In this document: positions 35,856 through 46,706 of the stretch, piece by piece
How the letters are laid out: each line of letters opens with the position of its first letter
How positions within the stretch are numbered: position 1 is the first letter of the stretch
Source: Marsupella aquatica
Lineage: Eukaryota > Marchantiophyta
Assembly: GCA_973895155.1 (NCBI GenBank)
Contig: OZ316899.1
Span: 8,680,001-8,744,000, forward strand
Direction of reading: 5' to 3'
DNA length: 64,000 nucleotides
Notes under the pieces: generated by a model
The model's database searches: none
Seen by the model: the letters and a program-made list of their open reading frames with translations, nothing else
What the model was told of the DNA's origin: nothing
Position numbers and translations under genes: made by a program

Positions 35856-37336
35856 ACCAAACTGCCCAAAAAATCAACCGATAAATAGACAACTTGATCT
35901 GCAGCGCTCATCAAAAGTCATTGACATAATCAAGCTGGTGGAGAGAAAATACATAATGCCAATGGAAAATAGAAGAATCTCACGTTTCTTCCCGGATCTC
36001 GTTGATGGGCTGGTTACTCCAGTGTCTACTTTTGCTTTCGCCCGGGGTTTTTGACTCCTGTCTACATGCAAAACTTTTGTTTTGCAATGTTTCTGCAGCT
36101 CGCTCGCCGAGGCATCTACATCTTCCGATAAACCTTGTTTCATTTCAGAGAGAACTTTCCGAGGCACTAAAGACTTTGATAATTTCAGAAATGCATCCTT
36201 TTCAGCTTCATCGAAAGGGGTGTCCCACTTATCTGTGTCAAGATACCATGGACAGTGGGTTATCTCCCACAATGAAATGTCCGTGGTGGAACATCCCCTT
36301 TGGCAGGGTACATTCAGTAAACTTTGCTAAAAGCATCCCCCTCTAGAACGGACCATTTCTGGAATGCAAGAGGGTAAGCCCAAAAATACTCTAGAGAACT
36401 GGTCTCCATTGCTATGTAGAAGCGATACAGATATCTCTTGGCTCGCTTCTGGTTGCAAATGGTATAGTCTTCCTTATCTCCGTACTTGGACTGCCAAATT
36501 GTGCTAAAAAACTTTGCCTTTACTGTTTCACCGTATGTCTTGAAATCATTGGTGATGTTCAAGACCAAAGCTTCAAACGTCTCCACTCCTCCTAGCGCCA
36601 GACGATCAGCAGGTAGGATCGACTAGACTTGCGAAAGAGATGTCTGTAACATTGCAATTGCAATTCCTTCCACCAAACTCCACATGTGCCATGCATGATA
36701 CCACTATTTAACAGGGTCATCATTCACACTTGGGGGATGGTAAAATTGTTTTCTGAGCTCGGGTGTACAGTGAGTGACAAGAAGAGTACAACTCAGTTGT
36801 GGATCCAAGTAGGAGACAGCAGTGAACAGACGCGCGCGGTCCATTGTATAGACTACAGAGTCCGGCTTCTTTTCTCGTTTGTTCCTCTCCGTAAGAATGT
36901 ACATTTATGCACAAGTTGACAAAAAATCACCAAACTCTGGGCTTATCAGGGGGGTATTCTTGGATGTCTTTATGCTCCACTCCTTCGTTGTCTCCTTCAT
37001 CATGGCAGCATATCGCTTACCAGTCTCTTCAGATGACCACGGGCAACCTTGACTTGTCGCAACAGCCAAGTCAAGCTTAAATTGAAGTGAATACGACTTA
37101 ATCTTGTTTTCACACAAGATGTAAACCAATGCTTCCAATGGCATTTGCTTGGTATACCAAGACCCCTTTCTTGTCTTGGCACGAACAGTTTGAAATTGCT
37201 TGAAGCTACCGGGGTCGATGATCGACTTGTAGGCCTCCAGGTCATGAGTTAAAATCCAATTGATTCTATCGGCATCGAGAATCCACGATGGTTCCACCAC
37301 AACTTGCTCTAACCTGTAAGATATAATGGCAAATAT

Positions 37337-37351
37337 TAGCGCCTGGCGCTA
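37337..37351. repeat. Perfect palindrome in intron 1, copy B
   Basis: TAGCGCCTGGCGCTA, in the same intron as the decayed site 22057-22071 of copy A. Confidence 0.92.
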
Positions 37352-38131
37352 ACTAACCTTGCAAAAATCAAGCGCAATCGACCAAATTCAATAGCGTTTA
37401 TGCAACTTGAGAAATACTTACTGGTTCACCATGTGCATAGCCGCTTCAAGCTCAACTAGAGAACCTTGATCTCCCTTAAAAACAGTGCATTGAACACGCG
37501 GATGGTACTTGATATTGTCTAGATTCTCATTTATTACTTGGGTCCACGAGTAGAGTCGATGATTCCCGTCAAAAACACAGAACATCTTATCCTTCAGAAT
37601 GTGGAAATCTGGATCAGTAGCACATTTTGCTTCAAACAAGTCGTTCTGGGCAACCCAAATAGCATCCCAGGTCTCCCAAATTTCAAGCGTGCAGAATTGA
37701 ACGACTCCTTCTGAATCCGTAGGCTGAACGTAAAACCGCATCCCAATTGAAGAGTTGTACCCAGAGCTCCAAAATGAATCCTTGAGCTTATCGATAGATG
37801 CACTATTTTTCTGTAGAGTCCGAACGATTTCCATGTGAACAAGCCGACAAAGAGGGATACGCGGCGGCTCTTTCTTCTCCCCTCTGAAATTGACTCCAAA
37901 CGACATTGCGTATTTCTCGATCACAACATCCATGGACAGAACTCCCTCGCCCCCGTCCTCCATCGCAAAATCTCTGTAAGACTCCATGATGCCTCGTTTT
38001 GGCTTTGGAATCGCCTGACTAATGTTTCACAAAGAGTTCGACGTAGACGAACGAGTGACTCTCCGAGTATAAACTGATCCGGAGAATGAGGACTCGGATG
38101 TTTCAGAATGGCCAGGAGATTGATTCTCCAT

Positions 38132-39373
38132 GTTTGTTTAAGATGCACACACACGGGGAACCCGCACTGCAACGTGCTTCTCGCGTGATGCAACGTTTCT
38201 TGTGGTGCTGTACCGATATGGACGAATGATTGACGACGACCCTAAACGGGCGCAGAGGTCGTTCTAACGATCAAGGAAGACACTATCGCAAAAAGATCTT
38301 ATCTGATATACCCTGTGGCAGACCAACATGTATGACAAGTACACATCGAAAAGCACGAGCATCCAAAAGCAGACCTACTAAAGGTTGACACTTGTCACAT
38401 TTTAACTCGTTTATAGGTACTCATGAATATATTTATCTAGGAATTCGTTATAAATTGTAACGATAAATGGTCAAAGTTACCGTTTAAAAAAACCGTTTAT
38501 GTCAATATTCTACTTTGATCTAATAGTAGCGCCTGGCGCTATTATAATGCTAGACTAAAATATATCTTGAAATGAAGGGTTTTAATAATAGCGCCTGGCG
38601 CTAGTAACATTGTACTAAAAAATCATGCGAATGATTGGACTGAAGCAAGAAAGTTTTTGTAATAAACGGCTTCTATTCCTATCAATTTTATGAAAGTGCT
38701 AGGCGCTATTTTTCTTTTAGTCTCAAATAGGGCTTAAATGGGTAGATTTCAATAATAGCGCTCGGCGCTAGTAACGAGACACTTCAAAATGGCTTAGATG
38801 TTTGGACCCAAAATGTGCGAGTTTCTATAAATAATGACCGTTAGATCTTGACATTTTTATCAATTTTATGATAGCGCCTGGCGCTATTATTATGATAACT
38901 TCTACTTGAGCTCAAATGGATCGATTTTAATATTAGAAGAGGGTAATATTGTTGTCTGCCATATAAGATGCTATTTCCAAGGAAACCCGATACATTTCAG
39001 CTTAAATGTTGTCATAATGAGTAGCTGTCGTAGGATGTTAACCTGTGTCAGTAACCAAAATGGCCGTTGATCTTTGCTTTTGTTGTTCATTTTTGGGCTC
39101 TTTCAGATGTGGAAAACGCTAGCACCTGGCGCTACTATATTACCCTGTTGGTTACAACGTCAAAACAATTAATTCAACAGTAACTATCCGCCGAATTGAT
39201 GGTTTTGTCGTTTCTTGAACGGAAAGAAAATCCGTACCCAACGGATCCTATAACCGCTCGACGGCTCTTTCCATTTGAGACTTGGATTAAGAAGAAACCC
39301 TCAACCATACAATCAAGCTTCATTTTACCATGTATCATTATTTTATGTAGTCGGTTATCTTTGGGGAGTTAGA
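38132..39373. promoter_or_regulatory. Divergent intergenic region of copy B with palindrome cluster
   Basis: This 1.24-kb region separates the two head-to-head start codons. Palindromes start at 38527, 38589, 38694 (decayed, AAGTGCTAGGCGCTA), 38756, 38872 and 39120. Spacings are 62, 105, 62, 116 and 248 bp. The equivalent copy A region (about 1.0 kb without the copia) has six sites. Promoter role is inferred from position. Confidence 0.6.
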
Positions 39374-42300
39374 ATGTCTTGCATTATTCAAATAACGTGT
39401 CCGAATACAGGTGACGTTGTGACGATCCCTGTGTCAATTTCCGAAACCAGGAAACGTGTTAGTGATAATTACCTGTGTGGAAGATTTGGAGTGACGAGAA
39501 AACATATTTTGAGTGTCAGAACTTTGAACGATGGGCCCGCTCATTTTGATACTGAAGCGGAGGACGTTGTTTGGAATCTCGAATATGGCGTGGAGTACTT
39601 GATTTTCATTCAACTAAGGGACATCGTTCAGGTCAAGGTGGAGAGGCCTCTGGTGGCTCACAATGTGATTGACCTTACGTCCAACGCTGAATGCTCTTAG
39701 GGTTCTCCACCAATCTCAAAGGGCGATGAGGTCAAGAAGGAGGGCGGCAGTACCAGTTTGTTGATGCCCCAGGTACCCCCCGTATTGATTGCGTCGGAGG
39801 GGTCTAATGATGGAGACACTCTAACTTGTCTTGTTCTGGTTGTGTACAGAAGAAGCGCACTTGATGCCTTGTTGAAGTCAACTGGACAAAGTGAGTTATC
39901 GCGCTTTGTTAGGTCCGAGGCATTCATTCACAAACAGGTTGAATGCTTACCTGTAGAGTACAATGGGAATACCATATTTGAGCTTCCACCTGTTCAAGGT
40001 GTTGGCTCGAAAGGGGATCGTCTGCAAAACATGGATCGATCCAAGGATTGCTACCTCTGGACTAGAATCTTTCCTACTTCTGCTAATGTTGTTCCGAAGA
40101 AGATGTGGGAGTTTGGGAAAGTAAGTTGTAGTGGTTCTCTCGAATGCCAAAATAGAGCATGTGAGTTTTACACCAGGACTCAAGTCAAAAACTGTAATGG
40201 ATGGGATGGGACCCCCAAGCTCTCTGGTCAGCATTGTCCTGGGAGGTTGATTGATGCTGGAGGAATTGTTTGTCGCTATTGCCTTCAAGTTCCATTTTGT
40301 GTTGAGTCTTGTCCAGCAAAAATGTTTTATATGTACTCGCAAGTTTTGATCAAAAATGACACTGCAAAACACATGTCACGACTTGCAATCCATATGGGGG
40401 TGCACAACCATTCATGTCGGAAGGTCTGGTCTAGAAGTGCTGAGAAAATAGCAATAGAAGAAATACGGAGACAGCATGAGAAGTCTCCTTCTTCTACACC
40501 GTGCGTTTTGAAAAATGAGATCACTGGATCTTTAATGGATGCCATAGGCGAGTCTGTGGATGACATTTCAAAGCTAGAAGAATCAGAAATCTGGAAATCA
40601 CTTATGCTCGTTTCAACGCCTCAGAAGTTTTCTGCGTTATTTAAGAGCGTTCGTAAAGATCAGGTTGGTCGAGGTGATTTGGAATATCTGGTTCGCATGC
40701 AGAAGAATGTTACGTTTCCTTTTCTCCAAAGATATCTTCTTCCTGGGCAGGGCTGTAAAGGTGATAGAGCACATATTTTCAAAATGACTATCAAAGGTCA
40801 TGGATCGGGAGTAGATTTACTGCGTCAGATGAAGAAAGGGGGGCCTCTAGAAGGAGCATGGATGAGCTTTGACGTGATGAAAAGGATGTCCAAAGAATGA
40901 AGTACTTTTAGTGCACATGTGTATGACCATAACTATCGAGCTTTGTGTACAATATTTACTTGTGAACTCAAAACAGAGGACACTGCATCGCTTGAGAAAG
41001 CTTGGAGGTTGATGATCGAAGTCGCTTTGGAGAACGGTTTAAAGGGCGTGGAAATCCATGGTTTCATGGCGGATAACGCTCAGGCGGGATGGATAGCGCT
41101 TAGGAATGTCTTCTTTGACGGCCATCCAAACCCGGAGAGAGAGCGATCGGATGCATTCCACTTTTATCAGTCTTTGCATCGGCACTCTATCGAAGGAGTA
41201 CTTGAAGAAAAATGTGTTGTACATCGAATCCTTTGGGACAAGTTGCGCAATGCCGCTTCATTTGTGGAAGCCTACAGGGTTTCACGAGAGATTGATTCAT
41301 GGTGGAGATCTGGAAATTGTATTCCTAGGAAACTTAGAATGTTGCAAGGATGGATCGCTTGGTGGGTTGTGAGGTGGCGTCAGTGGGGAAATTTCATACG
41401 TTTGGTGAGTCAATGTATACTAGCGCCTGGCGCTAGTATTAATCTCCCTTTTCTAATTGTGCTCTTTACTCATGTTTTTTGCCAGCGTCGGGCGCTAACA
41501 TACGAATAGCTTGATAGTGTCTTCAATTTCACAATCATAATGAAAAACATTCATACCTTTCGTCCGCCCATTTTGAAGTTCCGCTTTATTTTTTATTCGC
41601 TATATTGTACTAAATTTGACAAAACTCTTTTTCAGAGCAAAAGTGCACTTGAAGGGGGGATGATTCCCAATTGCACTGGTTCTGAAGCTGTTCACGGAAT
41701 CATGAAAGCATGGCAGGGAAAGAAAACAGTTGGTTTGTTCGAAGGATGTAAGGCCGATCACAACAGAGCAATCTCACAAATAGTAGCCTATACAGCATAT
41801 CGTGAAGGGCTCCATCGGGGTACCGGTCCAACAGTGTTTGAATTGGCTTTTTGTTTGGCTGACCAGGCAGGGTCCCCGAAACTCTTCGAAGAAGCCTCTA
41901 ATATGTTACTCGCAAATGCAACAAAATTTAATTTGGAGAGGGATTCTTCGTTGAATGGGGATTTTGTGACAAAGTCTATGAAAAGAAAAGGTCCGACGAC
42001 TGGGAATGTCTCTCCACAAGACTCCCATCGACATGACACGGTTTTCATAACTACACCAAACACCCGACGTTGCAAGAGGAGAAATTTGAACTCATCCGAG
42101 TTTGAGCACATTCCGATAGTTGTGATCGAGATGAGTGTTGTAATCAAATTAAGAAGGTCGGATATCCTTCAAATGCAGGGGTTGTTAGAATAGTCGTCAA
42201 AGGTTACCGCTTATTCAGAGATGAACACCATCCAGAGCTTGTCTGGTTCTGCCCCACTCGTGATTGTTGGAAGAGCCGTCCTCGTCGAGGTATTGTGAAC

Positions 42301-42900
42301 CTCCCTACTTGCCCATACTTTTTGCCAGTACAGAAAGGCACTCATCTTTCAAGTCTGGAGTTGAATTTCCTTCAAGAGCAGGGCATTGAAGTCTCGAGAG
42401 GAAGTGTTGTTTCATGTTGTCCTTCTCCATTTGAACTGAAAATCAACATTGACGTTTTTCCTAAAAAGATCGATCTTGCACAAGTTAACATCCGTTTTCG
42501 AACAAGAAATGGGCGTGCGATGAGCTCCAAATCAAATCTCACTCAAGAATATCATAAAAGGATTGAATCAGCAATGAAAGAAATAATGACTTTGATCAAA
42601 ACTATGGAAGTTTCATCAGGAAATTCATACGGGAATCGATTCCAGATACGCACACATGCACATTCACAAACTGCAAATACATATTGGGTACAAATTTGCA
42701 TTTTCCCTTGTTGCTCTTGTGAAGATTTCTTTCGTCGACATTCTCAAGGGAAACCTTTCATGCCATGTAAACACTTGTACTGGGTTTACAAAGTTATCTG
42801 CAAGCTTGATCCTGTGGACAATATCCTCCCAAGCCAACCGATTCTTACCATTGCGGAACTACGTTATATTCTAGGGAGGCAGAATGCTGATGGTTTATAG
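39374..42900 (+). pseudogene. MULE-like transposase with SWIM zinc finger, copy B
   Basis: From ATG 39374 the frame is continuous to an intron donor at 41405, apart from TAG at 39698-39700 and TGA at 40898-40900. It has a Cys-rich part (40130-40330) with a GVHNHSC motif (about 40400), as in zinc-finger domains of other MULE-type transposases. An RNase H-fold core follows: D in MSFDVM (codon 40871) and D in GFMADNAQAG (codon 41072), then FHFYQSLHRHS. The intron 41405-41635 holds two palindromes. Exon 2 (from 41636) is frameshifted near 42120 and lacks about 80 codons present in copy C. It ends in a SWIM finger, CSCEDF...MPCKH (CxC-x15-CxH, about 42710-42770). The family assignment rests on these motifs only. 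Confidence 0.78.
41421..41497. repeat. Two palindromes, 62 bp apart, transposase intron copy B
   Basis: TAGCGCCTGGCGCTA at 41421-41435 and CAGCGTCGGGCGCTA at 41483-41497, between donor GTGAGT (41405) and acceptor CAG (41635). Confidence 0.92.
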
Positions 42901-42975
42901 GAAGGCTTAGTATTCTAGTTTACGTTCAACGGGTATGTAGGACTTGTCATTTCGTAACGGTAACTTTGTTTTGGT

Positions 42976-43161
42976 TAGCGCCCGGCGCTAGTAAACAACA
43001 TTTGGTTTCTTTTCAACACGGCTCAATCTTTTGTGGGTTGCACATAAAACTTAATTTGTTTTTACAATTTTACGGATGTGTAAATTTCATTGTACGGGTA
43101 ACGGAGATTGGTTTGTATTCAATCGTCACCTGGCCTTCAATTTTGTTAGCGCCCGGCGCTA
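42976..43161. repeat. Two palindromes in the 3' flank of the copy B transposase
   Basis: TAGCGCCCGGCGCTA occurs at both 42976-42990 and 43147-43161. A decayed remnant (AAGCGCTAG) is near 43350. Confidence 0.9.
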
Positions 43162-43469
43162 GACTCCATTTCCTTACTTGGTTGCAGTTTGTAGTTTCCA
43201 GGTCTGAACGTGTGGATTTCTTTTGCATGCATTCTCGAGGATGATCTTTTCTTGCCTTATAAACCATTATCCTCTGATCATTCCGGTAGATGGTGAGTGG
43301 GTATTTTGTTAATGATGTTTTGTAACGGTATCAAACGCTTGGTTAGGACTAAGCGCTAGTAAAGGCGTCTTCCGATAATTGTCGTTTTCCCCATCTTTTT
43401 GAGTTTATGTTGAATTTGACCTCTTTGGTTTGGTCCAAAATTAAGCCGTTTTTTGTGAATGATAGTACC

Positions 43470-43530
43470 AACTCTCCTGTTTTGTTCAACTATTTTTCCT
43501 GTTATGATCATCACTGTTTCCTGTTTCCTA
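43470..43530 (+). repeat. CCTGTT subterminal cluster at the transposase end of copy B
   Basis: CTCCTGTTTTG, TTCCTGTTATG and CTGTTTCCTGTTTCC face outward, like the cluster at 25970-26050. With that cluster they would form inverted subterminal repeats of the whole element. Confidence 0.42.
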
Positions 43531-43756
43531 TCACGGAGGTCGGGCCCAAATCAAGAGCTGCCCTTTTCCAGCCGTGGAAGAAAAGATCTTATCGACACGT
43601 GAAATCTACTTGGCAATCACGGTAGCACCAATGTCTTTCGTAACCTCACCTTTGTAGCTACACAATTGCTGCTAAGAGCGTAGTCTTGTTAATTCACCTT
43701 TGCCTGGAAAAGACCTTCCTCCGTTGCTGCTTCCTCAATTTTAGAGAGGCAATGAC

Positions 43757-44390
43757 CTAGTTCTCTAGGTCATTGCCATCTACTATCTTAACTTCAGGAA
43801 AGGAAAAATCTACTTCCTGTGGCAAAAGTGTGAGATCATCTTTTTGTCCTTCCAATACGGGATACTCTTGGAGCAATTGCATCACTTCTTTCCTGCTTGG
43901 CATACTTGGGATCACACCTTTTGTTCGTACGCTGAGGGAAGCTGCAAATCTTAGGGCATCAACAAAGGGCTGCCCCTCTACAATAGCTACAGTGTAAGCT
44001 GCAGTAAAAGTGTCTCCGGTACTAGTTGTATCAACTACAACTGGAGCAACGAGAGCCGCTTGAACAACTAGGGCCTCAACCTTATTTAAAGGGATTGATC
44101 CATTTTCTCCCAGCTTCACAAGAACGTGTTTGACACCCATATTCAGGATCTTGGTTGTAGCCTCCACGACCTGTTCTCTGGTTTCTGTTGGCATCCTTGT
44201 GATACGACCAAGCTCTGGCTCATTAGGACTAAAGATTGTGACATATTTCAGCAGCTCGTCAGGGATTGGAGTGTCCATTCCTCCGACATCTAATATAACT
44301 GGCACGTTTGCGCTTCTAGCTATCTTGGCAACCTCTACATTTATAGCATTCGGAATTTCTCGTTGTAAGAGCATTGCACCGGCCCGCCAG
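43757..44390 (-). pseudogene. Ribokinase/pfkB family fragment
   Basis: About 210 codons match the C-terminal two-thirds of a pfkB sugar kinase: ILDVGGMD, TIFSPNEPELGR (the NE..E motif), VKHVLVKLGENG, then VVDTTSTGDTFTAAY and TKGVIPSMPSR. The catalytic Asp of the GAGD-type motif is present, though the first residues read STGD. The frame closes at TAG 43759-43757 after a C-terminal extension. About 100-120 N-terminal residues are missing; the reading upstream of about 44390 is not ribokinase-like. It lies directly against the intron of the copy C transposase, in place of that gene's first exon. It looks like a captured or rearranged host-gene piece. Confidence 0.85.
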
Positions 44391-44523
44391 GTGCTGGTTT
44401 TATTTTCACGAAATTCACACGTTGAAACAATGAATGCAATACATTGAAGCCCATATGTCAACAAATTGCAAGAGTCAAAGATTCAAATTGTATTAGACGT
44501 CTGTATTACATAATTGTCATTGA

Positions 44524-44538
44524 CAGCACCAGGCGCTG
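44524..44538. repeat. Palindrome variant in transposase intron, copy C
   Basis: CAGCACCAGGCGCTG, about 40 bp before the copy C exon start, the equivalent intron to 41405-41635. Confidence 0.85.
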
Positions 44539-45191
44539 GTAATAGAATGTCACATATTGTTGAATTCATACTGTGGCAAAGAAAAAGCGCAGAAGAAGGT
44601 GCCTTGATTCCCAACTGTACAGGGTTAAAATCAAGGCATGCCTCTATGAAAGCATGGGCTACAAAGAAAAAGGTTGGTCTTTTTTTAAGCTTGCAAAGTT
44701 GACCAAAACTGTACTCTGTCGCAAATTGCAGGATATAGTGCATACCGAAAAGGGTTGAACAGAGGAAAGGGGCCAACTATATGGGAATTGGCGTTCCGTT
44801 CCGCCGATCAAGCAGGTTTGCCAAGGTTATTTGAAGATGCGACCAACATGCTTCTTTCACTAGTACATATTTAGCTGATTTCCGATGCTCAATTTTTGCA
44901 AACAATCGGCGTCCGATTCTTTTAGAATCGGAAATTCCCATTATCACAAAATGGCAATATGCCATACTCTCGGCTTTGGATATCTTCATTTCCAATGTAA
45001 TTAACAACGGAACCTTTCCGATGCGGTAAAAAACGGATCATATCCGTTACAAAATACATCGGATCCCCTATCAAAATATTTGATTGATATGTCTGATGTT
45101 TTTTGTAACGGAAATGATGTGCGTTTCAATATTGATCGGAAAAGTTCCGTAGTTGATAAGAACGGATATTATATCCGATTGTGGTAAAATG

Positions 45192-45316
45192 GCAAAGTCC
45201 GATGTTGAGAGAATGGGAAAGTCCGATGCTGAGAGAATGGGAAAGTCCGATGCTAGAAGAATGGGAAAGTCCGATGCTAGTAGAATGGGAAAGTCCGATG
45301 CTAGGAGAATGGGAAA
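45192..45316 (+). repeat. 24-bp subterminal tandem repeats, left side
   Basis: Five units of the pattern GGGAAAGTCCGATGCT plus GAGAGAAT, with small changes (CTGAGA, CTAGAA, CTAGTA, CTAGGA). They match the inverse of the units at 46573-46706. Confidence 0.95.
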
Positions 45317-46572
45317 TTTTCATTTTGGCAAAATGACAAATTCCTATTGTGTTAAATGGAGCATGTAGTTGCACCGACATACTCTTCCTAGAAAAGAGGA
45401 TACAATCATTCTTGCATGTTTGAATGACTTCATACTTGAGGCAAATGGACTTAATTGAATGTTGTTCTTGCCTCCTTCCAAGACCCCAAAATATTGTTCC
45501 CTTTTGGCAATATTTGCTCAACATGCAAAATCAAAATTTATCATCTAAAAGGAGATTGCTTGTCCCATGTAGTCTTTGTTGCAAGTCCAACAACAACATA
45601 GTTGATGAAAAATGAGACAATCGGGAGCTGCCCTTGACGCCAAGGCTTTGGAAGGAATATTAATCTTCCATAACTAATAAACTATAATGATCTCATGTCA
45701 AGTTGGATGGAGGAGGGCTTTACTATCCACAAATGACCCCAAATTTCTATTGATTGCTCCAAGGGAATGTAAGAGGGTAATCATAATTATAGATCACTCG
45801 ATGCAAACATGCAATATCATGATAGAGCAAAACTGGGATTTATTAGTCTAATGTGATACTTTTGTGGCATAATCACTACATTGCCACTCTTTTTCTTGTA
45901 TTTATCACTCTGCCTCTCGTTTGAGTCATTGGTTAAGAAAAGTAACTCAGGTTAACTACCTAAGATCCGTCGTTGAGATTTCTTTTGGTCTTCCCATTGG
46001 ATGGTCGTCGCTTCCCTCATGGTTACATTTTGAACCCTTAGTATAGTTTGCGGAGGGGTGGGTCGGCTAATCCATTTCTCCTCCCCTCCATTTCTCTATC
46101 ACCATAGTCGAGGCGCATTGGCTGCGTCTTTGCTCCACCCTTGCCACTATCGTTGCGTCCTCATTTCCCCGGCCCGGGCTGTGTTGTCGTTGACCCTGGC
46201 TGCCTCTAGCTTGGCTGGGGCTGCATTGTTGCATGTTTCCTGTTGGCCTCTCCCGACTCTGCCCAGCTTAGGTCCAAATTATGGGTCTTAATAAATTTAG
46301 AAGTGTATAAAATCCCTAAACACTCCAAGTCAAACAATAAAAGTGTTAAGCTTGCATGTACATTGTGAGGGATAAGAACCACAAAGTTAAGCTCATGTTG
46401 GAGGAATAGCAATTGGGATGGGTGACCACTTAGTTGAGGAATGAAGAGTTGAAATTTCAAAGGAGACGGGCACCTCGCTCATGGTTGCAAAATGAAAGTA
46501 AATATACAAAGGAAGAGATGGGTGACCTGAGCACCCCGCGTCCGCTCCAATGTGTATCCCATTTTCATTGTT

Positions 46573-46706
46573 TTGCTCTTTCCCATTCTCCCAGCATTGG
46601 ACTTTCCCATTCTCCCAACATCGGACTTTCCCATTCTCTTAGCATCGGACTTTCCCATTCTCTTAGCATCGGACTTTCCCATTCTTTCAGCATCGGACTT
46701 TCCGAT
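46573..46706 (-). repeat. 24-bp subterminal tandem repeats, right side (inverted)
   Basis: Five units CTTTCCCATTCTC plus YYAGCATCGGA, the reverse complement of the left array. The two arrays could pair into a long hairpin about 1.26 kb apart. Confidence 0.95.

Larger units (their letters stand above)
35082..38131 (-). pseudogene. ParB-like / DNA methyltransferase gene, copy B (3' truncated)
   Basis: The start is ATG at 38131, chosen because the next residues (ETSESSFSGSVYTRRVTRS) align with copy A. The ParB-like exon (to about 37415) has VFDGNHRLYSW near 37560. The middle exon blocks (37316-35990) and the first methyltransferase exon (35810-35082) follow, keeping YLPTG at the motif IV position (about 35340). 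The gene is broken by TGA at 38027-38029, frameshifts near 36310 and 36600, and TAG at 35181-35183 (a Gln codon in copy A). Introns fall at the same places as in copy A and also contain palindromes. The last exon, with SAM-binding motif I, is missing because the CACTA-like element lies there. Confidence 0.8.

Noticed and set aside
38590-39130. tRNA or structured RNA gene in the divergent intergenic region
   Set aside because: The only clear structure is the short palindrome itself; I could not find a cloverleaf or promoter boxes.
45153-45368. ORF with repeated GKSDAERM-like units as a repeat protein
   Set aside because: It is the translation of the 24-bp subterminal repeats of a CACTA element; the inverted array gives the same peptide on the other strand.
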